A stretch of 64,000 nt of DNA from the NCBI GenBank assembly GCA_017621815.1, contig JAGASK010000003.1, positions 1 to 64,000 on the forward strand, read 5' to 3'. This document shows positions 17,382-25,494 of this stretch, piece by piece. The stretch's first letter is position 1; each line of letters begins with the position of its first letter. This stretch comes from Lachnospiraceae bacterium (GTDB lineage: Bacteria > Bacillota > Clostridia > Lachnospirales > Lachnospiraceae). The notes beneath the pieces are model-generated. The model saw nothing but the letters and a program-made list of their open reading frames with translations. It was not told the origin of the DNA and ran no database searches. Made by a program: the position numbers and the translations under genes.

Positions 17382-18268
17382 CCCCTTCCCTCATCATGAA
17401 TCTGTCCAGACAATCTTAACCTGCTGTTTTCCTCCAGTACCTTTACGCTTTCTTTTTTTACCGGATAATATACCTCAGTAATAAGCTCTTTTTCATTTGT
17501 AATACAGGAAGGGTCGGTTATATATACCTCAAAAAGAGCATTGCTGCATCTATACCCCTCTTCCCGGGCATATTCCAGCTGTCTGGCATATACAGCAGAA
17601 AGCTGGGAATAAGAACCATGTACAGTTGTTTTTAAACATAATCCCGGGGCAAAATTCCTTGTTCCCGTAACATATTCCTTTATCGGAATGGCAAACTCAA
17701 AGTCCAGCCCTGTTTCTCCGAATTCCGCACTGTGAAAAAGTGTCATGGGCGAAGCAAGTACGGTCAGTCTGTCAGCTTTCACTTTTTCCAATAATTGCTT
17801 AAAAGACTCCTGTGTTCCCTTTGCACACTCATATTCATGAAGCATTTTACGAAGGGATAATATGTTCATTTCCGGCACTTCCGCAAGTTCCACATCAATA
17901 TTATCCAGATAAGACATAATTGATTTGCCCTGCTGTAAATTTGAAATGTCTTCTTCCATCTGGCTTAAAATTATTTCCAATTCCAAAGTTTGTTTTTCAA
18001 TTTCTCTTTTCTTTCGCAGAAGTTCCTTATAAAGTATCCCATCCGCCGATTCTTCCTTTCCAAGAATTGCCTTAATTTCATCCAAAGAAAAATTATATGA
18101 TTTCAGGCGGTTAATAAACAGCATCCTTTTCAGCTGCTTAACAGAATAATACCGGTAACCGTTTGCCGGATTAATTTCATCCGGCAAAAGCAGGTCAATC
18201 TCCGCATAATAGCGCAATGTTTTAGGCGATACATTGCAAAGCCTTGAGAACTCTCCAATTGATAACAT
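17378..18268 (-). CDS. MerR-family regulator with GyrI-like effector domain
   Basis: A 296-residue protein. The N-terminal MerR winged helix (SIGEFSRLCNVSPKTLRYY) is followed by a dimerisation coiled coil (about 80-115) and a C-terminal GyrI/BmrR-like effector-binding domain (about 145-290). This layout is that of multidrug-sensing BmrR/TipA-type activators. It autoregulates in all likelihood: a promoter with a 19-bp palindromic spacer lies immediately upstream. It overlaps the serine hydrolase gene. Confidence 0.88.
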   Translation of the reverse strand: MLSIGEFSRLCNVSPKTLRYYAEIDLLLPDEINPANGYRYYSVKQLKRMLFINRLKSYNFSLDEIKAILGKEESADGILYKELLRKKREIEKQTLELEIILSQMEEDISNLQQGKSIMSYLDNIDVELAEVPEMNILSLRKMLHEYECAKGTQESFKQLLEKVKADRLTVLASPMTLFHSAEFGETGLDFEFAIPIKEYVTGTRNFAPGLCLKTTVHGSYSQLSAVYARQLEYAREEGYRCSNALFEVYITDPSCITNEKELITEVYYPVKKESVKVLEENSRLRLSGQIHDEGRG

Positions 18269-18291
18269 AGTTTATTCTCCTCTCTGATAAC

Positions 18292-18322
18292 AGTATAAAC
18301 TTTGCCCTAGGGGGAAAGTCAA
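18292..18322 (-). promoter_or_regulatory. MerR-type promoter/operator (19-bp spacer)
   Basis: On the minus strand, TTGACT (18317-18322) and TATACT (18292-18297) are separated by exactly 19 bp, and the spacer holds the dyad CTTTCCCCCTAGGGCAAAG. An over-long spacer with a central dyad is the hallmark of MerR-activated promoters. It sits 24 bp upstream of the MerR start codon. Confidence 0.85.
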
Positions 18323-18343
18323 CCGCTAAACAAAAGAGGATGA

Positions 18344-19750
18344 TTATTTTTTACCGATAAATTTTTTTAAATCCGATTTCATATACAAATAATTTTCTTT
18401 CTGATTTCTGATATATGTATGATTTTTCCTAAAAAACTCAATAAACCACTCATCCAAATCGATATCTTCATTACATGCATAGCTGATAACAGCAATCAGC
18501 GACAGCTTATTGCTGTGTTCTAATAATTTACTGCTATTGTCCACATTAAGAGTTAAATCATCCAATATATCATTATAAAATTCAATATCTTCCTTTGCCG
18601 TATTCCGGTTTATATTCTCCCTGACAAATTTCAGCATATCAGCTTCTTTTAAACCATCTTTATTTACCTGAAAATAATCATTCATCAACTGCTCCAATAA
18701 GTTTAATTTTCTGCTGATAACAGACTTATCTTTGGTAGAACCGTCTTTATCAATCTCATAAAACAATTCTCCATCCACTTCCCTCTTATAAAGATTGTTT
18801 TTAAATTCTGCTAAAAATTCAGTAAATCTGCTGTCATCAAGATCCAAATTTGTAAATTTATCAAATAAAGTAATCCAGATGAATGAGTCCTTGCTGGTAA
18901 AAAGTTCATTCAGGTCTTCTGAAATAACCTTCTCTAATCTGTGTAAGTTATCATTCAGCCTGTCAAATTCTTCTTTTGAAGAATTACTGTTTACGAATGC
19001 GCCCATTGCTTTTCCTGATTTCTTCCAATCACTTAAATGAAACATACACATATCTGTTTCAATTATAATTCTGTCAATAGTGCCATTATTTCTTTCTGTT
19101 TCTGTATACGTGCCGCAATCCTTAAAGAAACGGTTATTTAAAGAAATTTTCTTTACTTCTTTTGCCGTACTGTCCATGTAAGTAACTGCGTTCTCTGAAG
19201 CATTCATGGATTTCTGCTTATTATACCGTCTGATATTATATCCGATTTCCTCATCCGTACAATCAAGATGCTTCACAACATCTATCTTATAATTGTCAAA
19301 CTTTTCCCTTAATTCAACAGGCAGATCATGATATCCCTTGCCGCGCAAATCAAATTCAATAATCTCATAAACGTAGCTTTCGTTCTCGTCTTTTAATATT
19401 TTTCCTTTTTCATCTTTTTTCACTTTCTGATATTGTATTATGGGAAATTCAATATTGCTTCCGATTTTAAAAACTCCATTTCTATAACTGCTGAGAGTAG
19501 TCAGCCTTTGCAGACCGTCAATAAGCCAAAGAGTAACCCCATTAGCCGTAAGCTGCTCGCAAACCTTTACTGAATCAATATCCTCACCTTTAATTACCGT
19601 CGCCACAAGCCCATCCTTATCACTTTTATTCCATCTTCCTGGTTTTCTCTGCAAAGGATGGTCTTTTCTTAATTCGCCTCTGTCAAACATGTTTTGAATT
19701 GTCGAATTCATAAATGCGTCTTTTACTCTCTTATCTCTTACTAATTCCAT
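18344..19750 (-). CDS. DUF262 (GmrS/ParB-like) protein in the sigma-factor operon
   Basis: A 468-residue protein. The first 110 residues carry the DUF262 core WLIDGLQRLTTLSSYRNG (usual form DGQQRLTTL; here Leu replaces the first Gln), and a helical C-terminal region follows (about 210-468). DUF262 is the ParB/sulfiredoxin-like NTP-binding fold found in GmrSD type IV restriction enzymes and other phage-defence proteins. No HNH (DUF1524) nuclease motif is seen, so cleavage is doubtful. The ATG at 19750 was chosen. The gene lies 22 bp after the sigma-factor gene and shares its SOS-controlled promoter. Its role with the tail locus is unknown. Confidence 0.75.
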   Translation of the reverse strand: MELVRDKRVKDAFMNSTIQNMFDRGELRKDHPLQRKPGRWNKSDKDGLVATVIKGEDIDSVKVCEQLTANGVTLWLIDGLQRLTTLSSYRNGVFKIGSNIEFPIIQYQKVKKDEKGKILKDENESYVYEIIEFDLRGKGYHDLPVELREKFDNYKIDVVKHLDCTDEEIGYNIRRYNKQKSMNASENAVTYMDSTAKEVKKISLNNRFFKDCGTYTETERNNGTIDRIIIETDMCMFHLSDWKKSGKAMGAFVNSNSSKEEFDRLNDNLHRLEKVISEDLNELFTSKDSFIWITLFDKFTNLDLDDSRFTEFLAEFKNNLYKREVDGELFYEIDKDGSTKDKSVISRKLNLLEQLMNDYFQVNKDGLKEADMLKFVRENINRNTAKEDIEFYNDILDDLTLNVDNSSKLLEHSNKLSLIAVISYACNEDIDLDEWFIEFFRKNHTYIRNQKENYLYMKSDLKKFIGKK

Positions 19751-19772
19751 TTGTTTCTTCCCATCCTTTCTT

Positions 19773-20327
19773 TCAGAATAAAATTGATATATTTTCAAAC
19801 GCGTAAATTCCCTGTATGGCATCCGAATATTCCTTTTGAGTCATATGCAGTATTTTCTGAATCTCACCGGCACCGTAAGAAGCTGCCAAAAGCTCTGCGA
19901 CCCTTTTTTGTTTCCTGGATAACCTGCCAAAATACTTCTCTATTTTGGAGCTTTCAATATTATCTTCTCCCAAAATTTCCTTTTCCACATCAAAATCATC
20001 TGCTATTAAATCAGCCAATGTTATGTTTTCTTCATCATCTAAAGGCATATCAATAGAGACTGTCATCCTGTCCATTTTTCTTTTATATCTGTTTCTTCTC
20101 GTCATTTCCGTTTTTATTTTATTGCTCAGACAAGAATATAGATATCCATCAAATGACTGCTCATTATCATACCTTTTCAAGGCCTCTGTAAACACCTCAT
20201 TTGCCAGTGAATAAAAATCATCCATGTCTTTATCCGATAATCCACCGAATTTTAAAAGTATCTTATTTACTATGCCATGCAGCTTCTGCGCACCATTGGC
20301 ATAATATGTGTTTAATATTTGTTCCAT
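19773..20327 (-). CDS. Sigma-70-family RNA polymerase sigma factor controlling the tail locus
   Basis: A 184-residue protein. Residues about 25-80 form sigma region 2 (LSDKDMDDFYSLANEVF, followed by SFDGYLYSCLSNKIKTEM), then an acidic linker and a region-4-like helix-turn-helix at the C terminus (LSRKQKRVAELLAASYGAGE onward). Length and two-domain layout fit ECF-like or phage-type sigma factors that redirect host RNA polymerase. It is divergent from the tail genes and transcribed from a consensus promoter overlapped by a LexA box. By analogy with TcdR-like or phage late sigma factors, it probably activates the YonO-like polymerase gene and tail genes. Confidence 0.78.
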   Translation of the reverse strand: MEQILNTYYANGAQKLHGIVNKILLKFGGLSDKDMDDFYSLANEVFTEALKRYDNEQSFDGYLYSCLSNKIKTEMTRRNRYKRKMDRMTVSIDMPLDDEENITLADLIADDFDVEKEILGEDNIESSKIEKYFGRLSRKQKRVAELLAASYGAGEIQKILHMTQKEYSDAIQGIYAFENISILF

Positions 20328-20429
20328 TGACTAAATCCCCCTTTTCCTTTCCAAGACTCTGCGAAGACCATTTTCAATGCTTAATCAATGAAATATGGAC
20401 AAGTCTTTTGTATTCGCTTTACAAGAACA

Positions 20430-20480
20430 AGTATAGAACGTACGTTCTTTGTTGTCAATACCTTTTCAGAACATTTGTTC
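20430..20480 (-). promoter_or_regulatory. SOS-controlled promoter of the sigma-factor operon (two LexA boxes)
   Basis: On the minus strand, TTGACA (20453-20458) and TATACT (20430-20435) are spaced by 17 bp. The spacer contains GAACGTACGTTC (20436-20447), a perfect match to the Firmicutes LexA box GAACRNRYGTTC. A second, near-perfect box GAACATTTGTTC lies at 20469-20480, just upstream of the -35. LexA bound there would block the promoter, so the operon should fire on DNA damage. The remaining intergenic space to 20672 holds only a weak TATAAT at 20531-20536 for the plus strand. Confidence 0.88.
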
Positions 20481-20672
20481 TATTTTCTCTTTTAATAGAA
20501 AAACGCAGCCAAAGCCATCAGCACTATTCATATAATACCACTTTTATTGTCCAATAATCCGGACTTTAACATGTGAAACGCAATTTGAAGAGAAAATCCA
20601 AATCAAAAAGAGAAATACATATTGTAACCACCATAAACACAACTCAAAGAGAAAAGGAGATACAAATTAATT

Positions 20673-20873
20673 ATGACAATGAAGATTTATCAAACACCAA
20701 ACTATAACACAGACCACTCTGCTTACGGAGGCGAAATAACCTTATTTGATTTTGAAGGACATCATACCTTATCTTCTATGGCAGAGAAAATTGCAGCCGA
20801 CCGGAAATTTGATGAAAAATGCAGGAAGCGTCAATTAAACAGAAATTACAGTACCTGCAGATTTATATTTTAA
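20673..20873 (+). CDS. Hypothetical protein, 66 residues, first gene of the tail operon
   Basis: A small soluble protein beginning MTMKIYQTPNYNTDHSAYGG with a charged, basic C terminus. No domain is recognised. An AAGGAGA box lies about 12 nt upstream of the ATG. It is the first plus-strand gene after the divergent SOS promoter and is separated from the polymerase gene by a REP-like hairpin. It could be a small regulator, which is speculation. Confidence 0.5.
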   Translation: MTMKIYQTPNYNTDHSAYGGEITLFDFEGHHTLSSMAEKIAADRKFDEKCRKRQLNRNYSTCRFIF

Positions 20874-20874
20874 A

Positions 20875-20927
20875 ATAATAGAAAGTACGCTTTGCGAACT
20901 TTCTATTATCATGAATCAGAACAGGAG
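20875..20927. repeat. REP-like hairpin, copy 3, before the polymerase gene
   Basis: ATAATAGAAAGT (20875-20886) and ACTTTCTATTAT (20898-20909) form a perfect 12-bp stem with inner CGC/GCG pairs, followed by CATGAATCAGAACAGGAGG, so the repeat tail supplies the ribosome binding site of the polymerase gene. It matches the chromosomal copy at 2554-2600, so it was probably inserted into, or recruited by, this locus. It may attenuate transcription into the polymerase gene. Confidence 0.65.
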
Positions 20928-20936
20928 GAAAAAAAT

Positions 20937-23741
20937 ATGCTTGACAGACAATATCATCTCTACTCTGTAGATACCAGTCATTTTTACAGCAATCACGAAA
21001 AATATTTACACAATATGAATTGTAAATATCGAAAAGAAAGAAATTATGCAGGCAGCAAACTTCCGGCACTTGAAAAAAAATTAAAAGAAGCCGGCTATTC
21101 AGATAAGGATATTCAAAAACTAAAAAAAGATACTCCAAAAGAATCTGACATTATTGATACATCTAATGCAGTTGTTTCAGAATACTTACACTGGATTGAA
21201 ATTATGAAACATAAAGCCCAAAAAGCCGCCGATTCAAAAGAAAAACTGCTCGTACTGCTCTCTCACAAAGCTGCGCAAAACGAGTTAACAAACGGAAAAG
21301 ATCATATTCGTTACATTAAAGAAGACAATTTAAATGACCTCAATATAATTTCAGCGTTTGATTCCGCATTAAGCAGAACTATCGGCATTAAACAGGATGA
21401 ATTAACAGATGCCCTTATGATCGTGCAGGTATATTATTTCGATGTATTTAAAGATATTTCATTTTACGGCTTTCTATATAAGGGAGAAAAATATAAGTAT
21501 TTCACTTCATCTGCCGGTCAAATCCGCCAGAAAAAAGCCGTATTTATTAAAGAAAGCATCTGGAATCAAATTGAAAAGACAGTTATGTGCGGTCTTACAA
21601 CAGGCAGAATCAATTCCAAAGGCGGAAATAATGTCAATAAGCACCTTGCCTATATGGCACTCAATAACTCGGCTACTGATGAATGGAAGGAATTTGATAT
21701 TGACAAATCCATTGTTATTGACGATTTTGAAACAAATGTATACGGCACCTTTGATTTCGTAGATGAAACCGACTACTCCATTACAAGAATGACCGATTAT
21801 GTACCAATTCCTCATACTGACGGAGCAGGTATGATACTGCCTTCTGTTTCCACTAAAAACTTTATGTTCCGGGCTCCCTGGATTAAAGGTCTGCTGGGTG
21901 TATTTGATTTCAGAAAATTTATTGAAGTCAATCACTGCTCTCCTGTTATCACCGATATTTACGGCAAAGAACATAATGTTCTTGATGAAGATATCCGGAT
22001 TATTTTTACCAAAAGCCAGTTCAAGATGTATAAGTATTATGACTCATGGGACGAATACAGGAATTATTTCAAAAAATACCAGTGCAGTGCCGGCAGATGC
22101 AGCATTGAGGAAGAAAGAATAAAAAATGCAAAGATAAACTATCAAATGCTTCAGACCCTTACTGACATAACGGACGAGGAAATTGATCTGCTTACCCGAA
22201 AGTCGGCGGAACGTATCAGCAATATTTGTAATTCCAAAGAAACTATGATGGAGCTGCTTGGCATTACGCCATATAACACAAACATGACACCATTCCAAAA
22301 GGCAGTAAAACTTTATCCTGCTTTATTGGGTGATACCTATGCAAAAGACGTAATTCGCGAAGTAAAAAACAGTCTTCTGAAAAAATATCGAAGCGGAAAG
22401 CTTGAAGTGATCGGCAAGTATACCTTCCTGCTTCCTGATTACTATGCTGCCTGTGAATATTGGTTCAGCCGCATAAAGGAGCCGAAAGGACTTCTTGATG
22501 ATCAGGAAGTCTTCTGCCGACTGTTTCAACAATATGATAAGCTGGATTGCCTCAGAAGCCCTCATTTATATAAAGAACACGCCATTCGCTTCAATACTGC
22601 CTGCAATAGCTATGGAGAACGCGCTTCCAAAATAAGGGAATGGTTTACCACCAAAGGGCTGTATGCAAGTACACACGATTTAATCAGCAAAATTTTAATG
22701 TATGATGTGGATGGCGACAAATCCCTTGTTGTAGCGGATAAAGATTTTATCAGAATCGCAGAACGCAATATGAAAGGGATTGTACCACTTTATTATAATA
22801 TGAGAAAGGCAGATCCTGAACAGTTAAACAGTAAAACAATATATGCCGGACTTTACGCCGCCTTTACGGGCGGAAATATCGGTGTTTACAGCAATAACAT
22901 CGCAAAAATCTGGAATGATGATGTGTTTATTACCGGAACAGAGAAAGAAAAACAGGAAGCCGCCGATTGTGTAAAGAGATTATGCTGTCAGAATAATTTC
23001 GTTATAGATTACGCCAAAACTTTATATAAACCGGAATTTCCTCATACTATAAGCAGGCAGATTTCAAAATACACCAATTCAAAGCTGCCCGCTTTCTTTC
23101 AATATGCAAAGGATAAGGACAGGGAGCAGGTCAGCGACAGAAACCAAAGTTTTGTCAATAAGATTTTCGATAAGATACCGGATAAACCTGTTAATACAAG
23201 GGGATTGCAGCTTGGTGAAATCGAATATAAGGAAATGATGACCAACGGAAATATCACCTGCAGTAAAGAAGTATCCGACTTGTATGACAAGCTGAACAAA
23301 CAATACCGCTACATGGTTAATATGAAGGATGAACATGCTGATAACCTGGGATATGTTGCCGGTAAAATCAAGAACGAATTCAACAAATTGGGATATCCTG
23401 AAGAAATTATTGCGGATATGCTGGTTGAATATTTATACGGTAAGAATAAACGTTACAAACAACTGCTGTGGTTCTGTTATGGTCATTACATCGTGAATAA
23501 TTTAAAAAGAAATCTTCCTGTAAAAAACATGAAATATATTCAATGTATTGACTGCGGAGAATGGTTTGAAGTTCCCGGTACGTCAAAATCCGAAAGGTGC
23601 AAAGGCTGCAATGCCGTTTTCCAAAAAGAAAAAACACGATTACGGGTTCAAAAACACAGGACAAAAAATGTAACGATATGTGAACCCACGAAAATAAGTC
23701 CACCATTCATGGTCGAATTAAAAGTATCAAAAAAAGAATAA
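20937..23741 (+). CDS. Single-subunit RNA polymerase, YonO / QDE-1-like (double-psi beta-barrel)
   Basis: A 934-residue protein (ATG at 20937, AGGAGG 9 nt upstream; a longer frame from 20892 lacks a ribosome site). The decisive motif is LMYDVDGDKSLVV, with Asp590, Asp592 and Asp594 forming the metal-binding D-x-D-G-D of the second double-psi barrel. This is shared by YonO of Bacillus phage SPbeta, eukaryotic RdRP/QDE-1 and the beta' subunit. RAPWIKGLLGVFDF (Arg312, Lys317, Gly318) fits the conserved upstream barrel segment. A zinc ribbon closes the protein (Cys870, Cys873, Cys888, Cys891). It is probably the DNA-dependent polymerase that transcribes the tail genes downstream. Similarity is by motif only; an alignment would settle it. 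Confidence 0.78.
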   Translation: MLDRQYHLYSVDTSHFYSNHEKYLHNMNCKYRKERNYAGSKLPALEKKLKEAGYSDKDIQKLKKDTPKESDIIDTSNAVVSEYLHWIEIMKHKAQKAADSKEKLLVLLSHKAAQNELTNGKDHIRYIKEDNLNDLNIISAFDSALSRTIGIKQDELTDALMIVQVYYFDVFKDISFYGFLYKGEKYKYFTSSAGQIRQKKAVFIKESIWNQIEKTVMCGLTTGRINSKGGNNVNKHLAYMALNNSATDEWKEFDIDKSIVIDDFETNVYGTFDFVDETDYSITRMTDYVPIPHTDGAGMILPSVSTKNFMFRAPWIKGLLGVFDFRKFIEVNHCSPVITDIYGKEHNVLDEDIRIIFTKSQFKMYKYYDSWDEYRNYFKKYQCSAGRCSIEEERIKNAKINYQMLQTLTDITDEEIDLLTRKSAERISNICNSKETMMELLGITPYNTNMTPFQKAVKLYPALLGDTYAKDVIREVKNSLLKKYRSGKLEVIGKYTFLLPDYYAACEYWFSRIKEPKGLLDDQEVFCRLFQQYDKLDCLRSPHLYKEHAIRFNTACNSYGERASKIREWFTTKGLYASTHDLISKILMYDVDGDKSLVVADKDFIRIAERNMKGIVPLYYNMRKADPEQLNSKTIYAGLYAAFTGGNIGVYSNNIAKIWNDDVFITGTEKEKQEAADCVKRLCCQNNFVIDYAKTLYKPEFPHTISRQISKYTNSKLPAFFQYAKDKDREQVSDRNQSFVNKIFDKIPDKPVNTRGLQLGEIEYKEMMTNGNITCSKEVSDLYDKLNKQYRYMVNMKDEHADNLGYVAGKIKNEFNKLGYPEEIIADMLVEYLYGKNKRYKQLLWFCYGHYIVNNLKRNLPVKNMKYIQCIDCGEWFEVPGTSKSERCKGCNAVFQKEKTRLRVQKHRTKNVTICEPTKISPPFMVELKVSKKE

Positions 23742-23824
23742 CCCATTTACAATGGACTATGTTTTGTGTCTTTAAGGGAACATAAACCTGACGCACAGAC
23801 AGTCCGTTACAGGAGGTATGTTAA

Positions 23825-24130
23825 TTGATTGTTACGCAGGAAATTTTAATGAACCAAATAGCCGGCAAAGAAAATATGAATGCAGCAACAGTCCGAAAAA
23901 TATTTAATTCGGCAGAAGATATTATTTTCCATTACTTATCTTCCACTACCCCATCAGAAAATACGACTATAAAATTATTTGACGGACTGAGCCTGGAATG
24001 CGTTTATATTCCCGAAAAGGAAATTCACACATATGATGATATCGTTTGTAAACCCAGACTTTGGGTCAAGCCAAAAATAACCAGATATTACAACAGAAAA
24101 TTAAATGGCTATTTTGATAAAAACAGGTAA
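23825..24130 (+). CDS. HU/IHF-like DNA-binding protein (probable)
   Basis: A 101-residue protein. Two N-terminal helices (TQEILMNQIAGKENMNAATV) and a following amphipathic helix resemble the HU helix-turn-helix, then TTIKLFDGLSLECVYIPEKE parallels the 'V.l.gFG.F' strand region and the basic tail resembles HU arms. The start is TTG (23825) with GGAGG about 9 nt upstream; the nearby ATG is in another frame. In phages such proteins compact DNA or aid transcription. Here it may assist the polymerase. The assignment is tentative. Confidence 0.5.
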   Translation: MIVTQEILMNQIAGKENMNAATVRKIFNSAEDIIFHYLSSTTPSENTTIKLFDGLSLECVYIPEKEIHTYDDIVCKPRLWVKPKITRYYNRKLNGYFDKNR

Positions 24131-24145
24131 AATCCTCTTCTCTTT

Positions 24146-24186
24146 GCAGACGGCGGTGCTTTCGTTCTGAAAGTACTGCCGTCTGC
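24146..24186. terminator. Long stem-loop between early and tail genes
   Basis: Eighteen bases, 24146-24163, pair completely (two G.U) with 24169-24186 around a 5-nt loop. No good T-run follows (GTCTTATC), so it may be an RNA-processing or stability element, or a terminator for a non-host polymerase, rather than a classic intrinsic terminator. Confidence 0.6.
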
Positions 24187-24236
24187 GTCTTATCATAAAG
24201 CATTGAAGCTGACAATCATGAAAGGACGGTGATTTT

Positions 24237-24728
24237 TTGGAAGAAATAAAAAACTGCGATATGACCAAATACCGGGAAAAAATTATGAATGAAATTTGTA
24301 AATCCGGGATTTTGGTAAAACTGCTTTGCGAAGCAGATGCCGGACAGCCCGAAAATATTATACCATATAAGCGGTGTTTTCCTTATGAATATATTCCGGA
24401 CACAATGAATGAAACAGACAGATTTATTAATTATGAAATCAGCGAGACTGCTGATTCTAAAAATAATCTGTACAAAAACCTGACTATTTCCTTTTTTATA
24501 GCAGGTCATCAGAACGTGGTACTCTGCCGGGAAAACGGCATGGAATACCTTTGGTACGATATTGCTGCCTGCGAATTAGAGAAGCTGTTTTGCAATAAAA
24601 ATGTTCTGGGCATTGGAGCCGCAAGATTAACAAGTAATGAGCCGTATCGAATACAAAATAAATCTATGGGAAGGCTGTTGAAATTTACCGTAAGGGATTT
24701 TAACAATGGTTTAAAATATGGAAAATAA
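24237..24728 (+). CDS. Tail terminator / tail completion-like protein
   Basis: A 163-residue protein. The order helix - YKRCFPYEYIPDTMNE - a beta-rich middle (ISFFIAGHQNVV) - IAACELEKLFCNK - GIGAARLTSNEP - LLKFTVRDFN resembles the small proteins that precede the tube gene in Firmicutes siphophages and cap the tail end (gpU/gp17-like). Start TTG at 24237 with AAGGAC 8-10 nt upstream. It overlaps the next gene by 11 bp. If correct, a head-to-tail connector-side protein is kept although no head genes exist, as in F-type tailocins. Confidence 0.55.
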   Translation: MEEIKNCDMTKYREKIMNEICKSGILVKLLCEADAGQPENIIPYKRCFPYEYIPDTMNETDRFINYEISETADSKNNLYKNLTISFFIAGHQNVVLCRENGMEYLWYDIAACELEKLFCNKNVLGIGAARLTSNEPYRIQNKSMGRLLKFTVRDFNNGLKYGK

Positions 24729-25440
24729 AAAAAGCTGGCTGAATTTGTCTTCTGTTAATATTGTGCCGGGTTTATCTGTGAAAATCCCTACTGTCAGAGA
24801 AATATTAACAGATGAATATACTTATTACAGCATTGTATCTTCTCTCACAGCCACTCCGTTCCAATATATGGTTCAATTAGATAATATGGGAATTGATTAT
24901 ACCAAAATAACGGACTATGAATTATTTATGATGCTGTTTCCCCTCTATGCAAAATCAGATTTATCCATTTTATTCGGAGATTTAGATACATCCGATTTCA
25001 ATATTTACTGTGAACCAGAAAGCAATAATCAGGTAATCTATAGTCCGAATAACAATATTATTATTGACGAGCTTATATATCATGATTTAGCAGATACCAT
25101 AAGAAAAATTAACCTGATTGAAAAAGTAAAATCGAAGCCCGGCAATGAATCCGCCCGCAAATATCTGATAGAAAAAGAGCGCAGAAAACAGAAACGCAAC
25201 GCAAAAAAATCACCTGAACCATACCTTGAAAAATTAGTAACCGCGCTGGTAAACACAAGTGAATTTCCATATGATTATGATTCCTGCATGGACTTATCCA
25301 TATACAGATTCAATCAAAGCTTCAAACAAATTCAGCACAAAATTGCATTTGATAATATTATGACGGGCGTATATGCCGGAACCATCGACACCTCCAGAAT
25401 GAGCAACAAAGATGCTCTTTCTTGGATTCCTAATAAATAA
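24718..25440 (+). CDS. Probable tail assembly chaperone-like protein
   Basis: A 240-residue soluble protein rich in helices at the C terminus (DLSIYRFNQSFKQIQHKIAF, then GVYAGTIDTSRM and a final LSWIPNK). Short proteins with 'FN.S...I...' and a closing 'W(I/L)' are typical of tail assembly chaperones next to the tube and tape-measure genes. No -1 frameshift partner was seen. It overlaps the previous gene, so it is translationally coupled. The assignment rests on position and weak similarity. Confidence 0.4.
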   Translation: MENKKSWLNLSSVNIVPGLSVKIPTVREILTDEYTYYSIVSSLTATPFQYMVQLDNMGIDYTKITDYELFMMLFPLYAKSDLSILFGDLDTSDFNIYCEPESNNQVIYSPNNNIIIDELIYHDLADTIRKINLIEKVKSKPGNESARKYLIEKERRKQKRNAKKSPEPYLEKLVTALVNTSEFPYDYDSCMDLSIYRFNQSFKQIQHKIAFDNIMTGVYAGTIDTSRMSNKDALSWIPNK

Positions 25441-25494
25441 CAATAAAAAGGCCTTTTTATAATAAAAAATAATTTAAAACAGGAGGAACAATCA

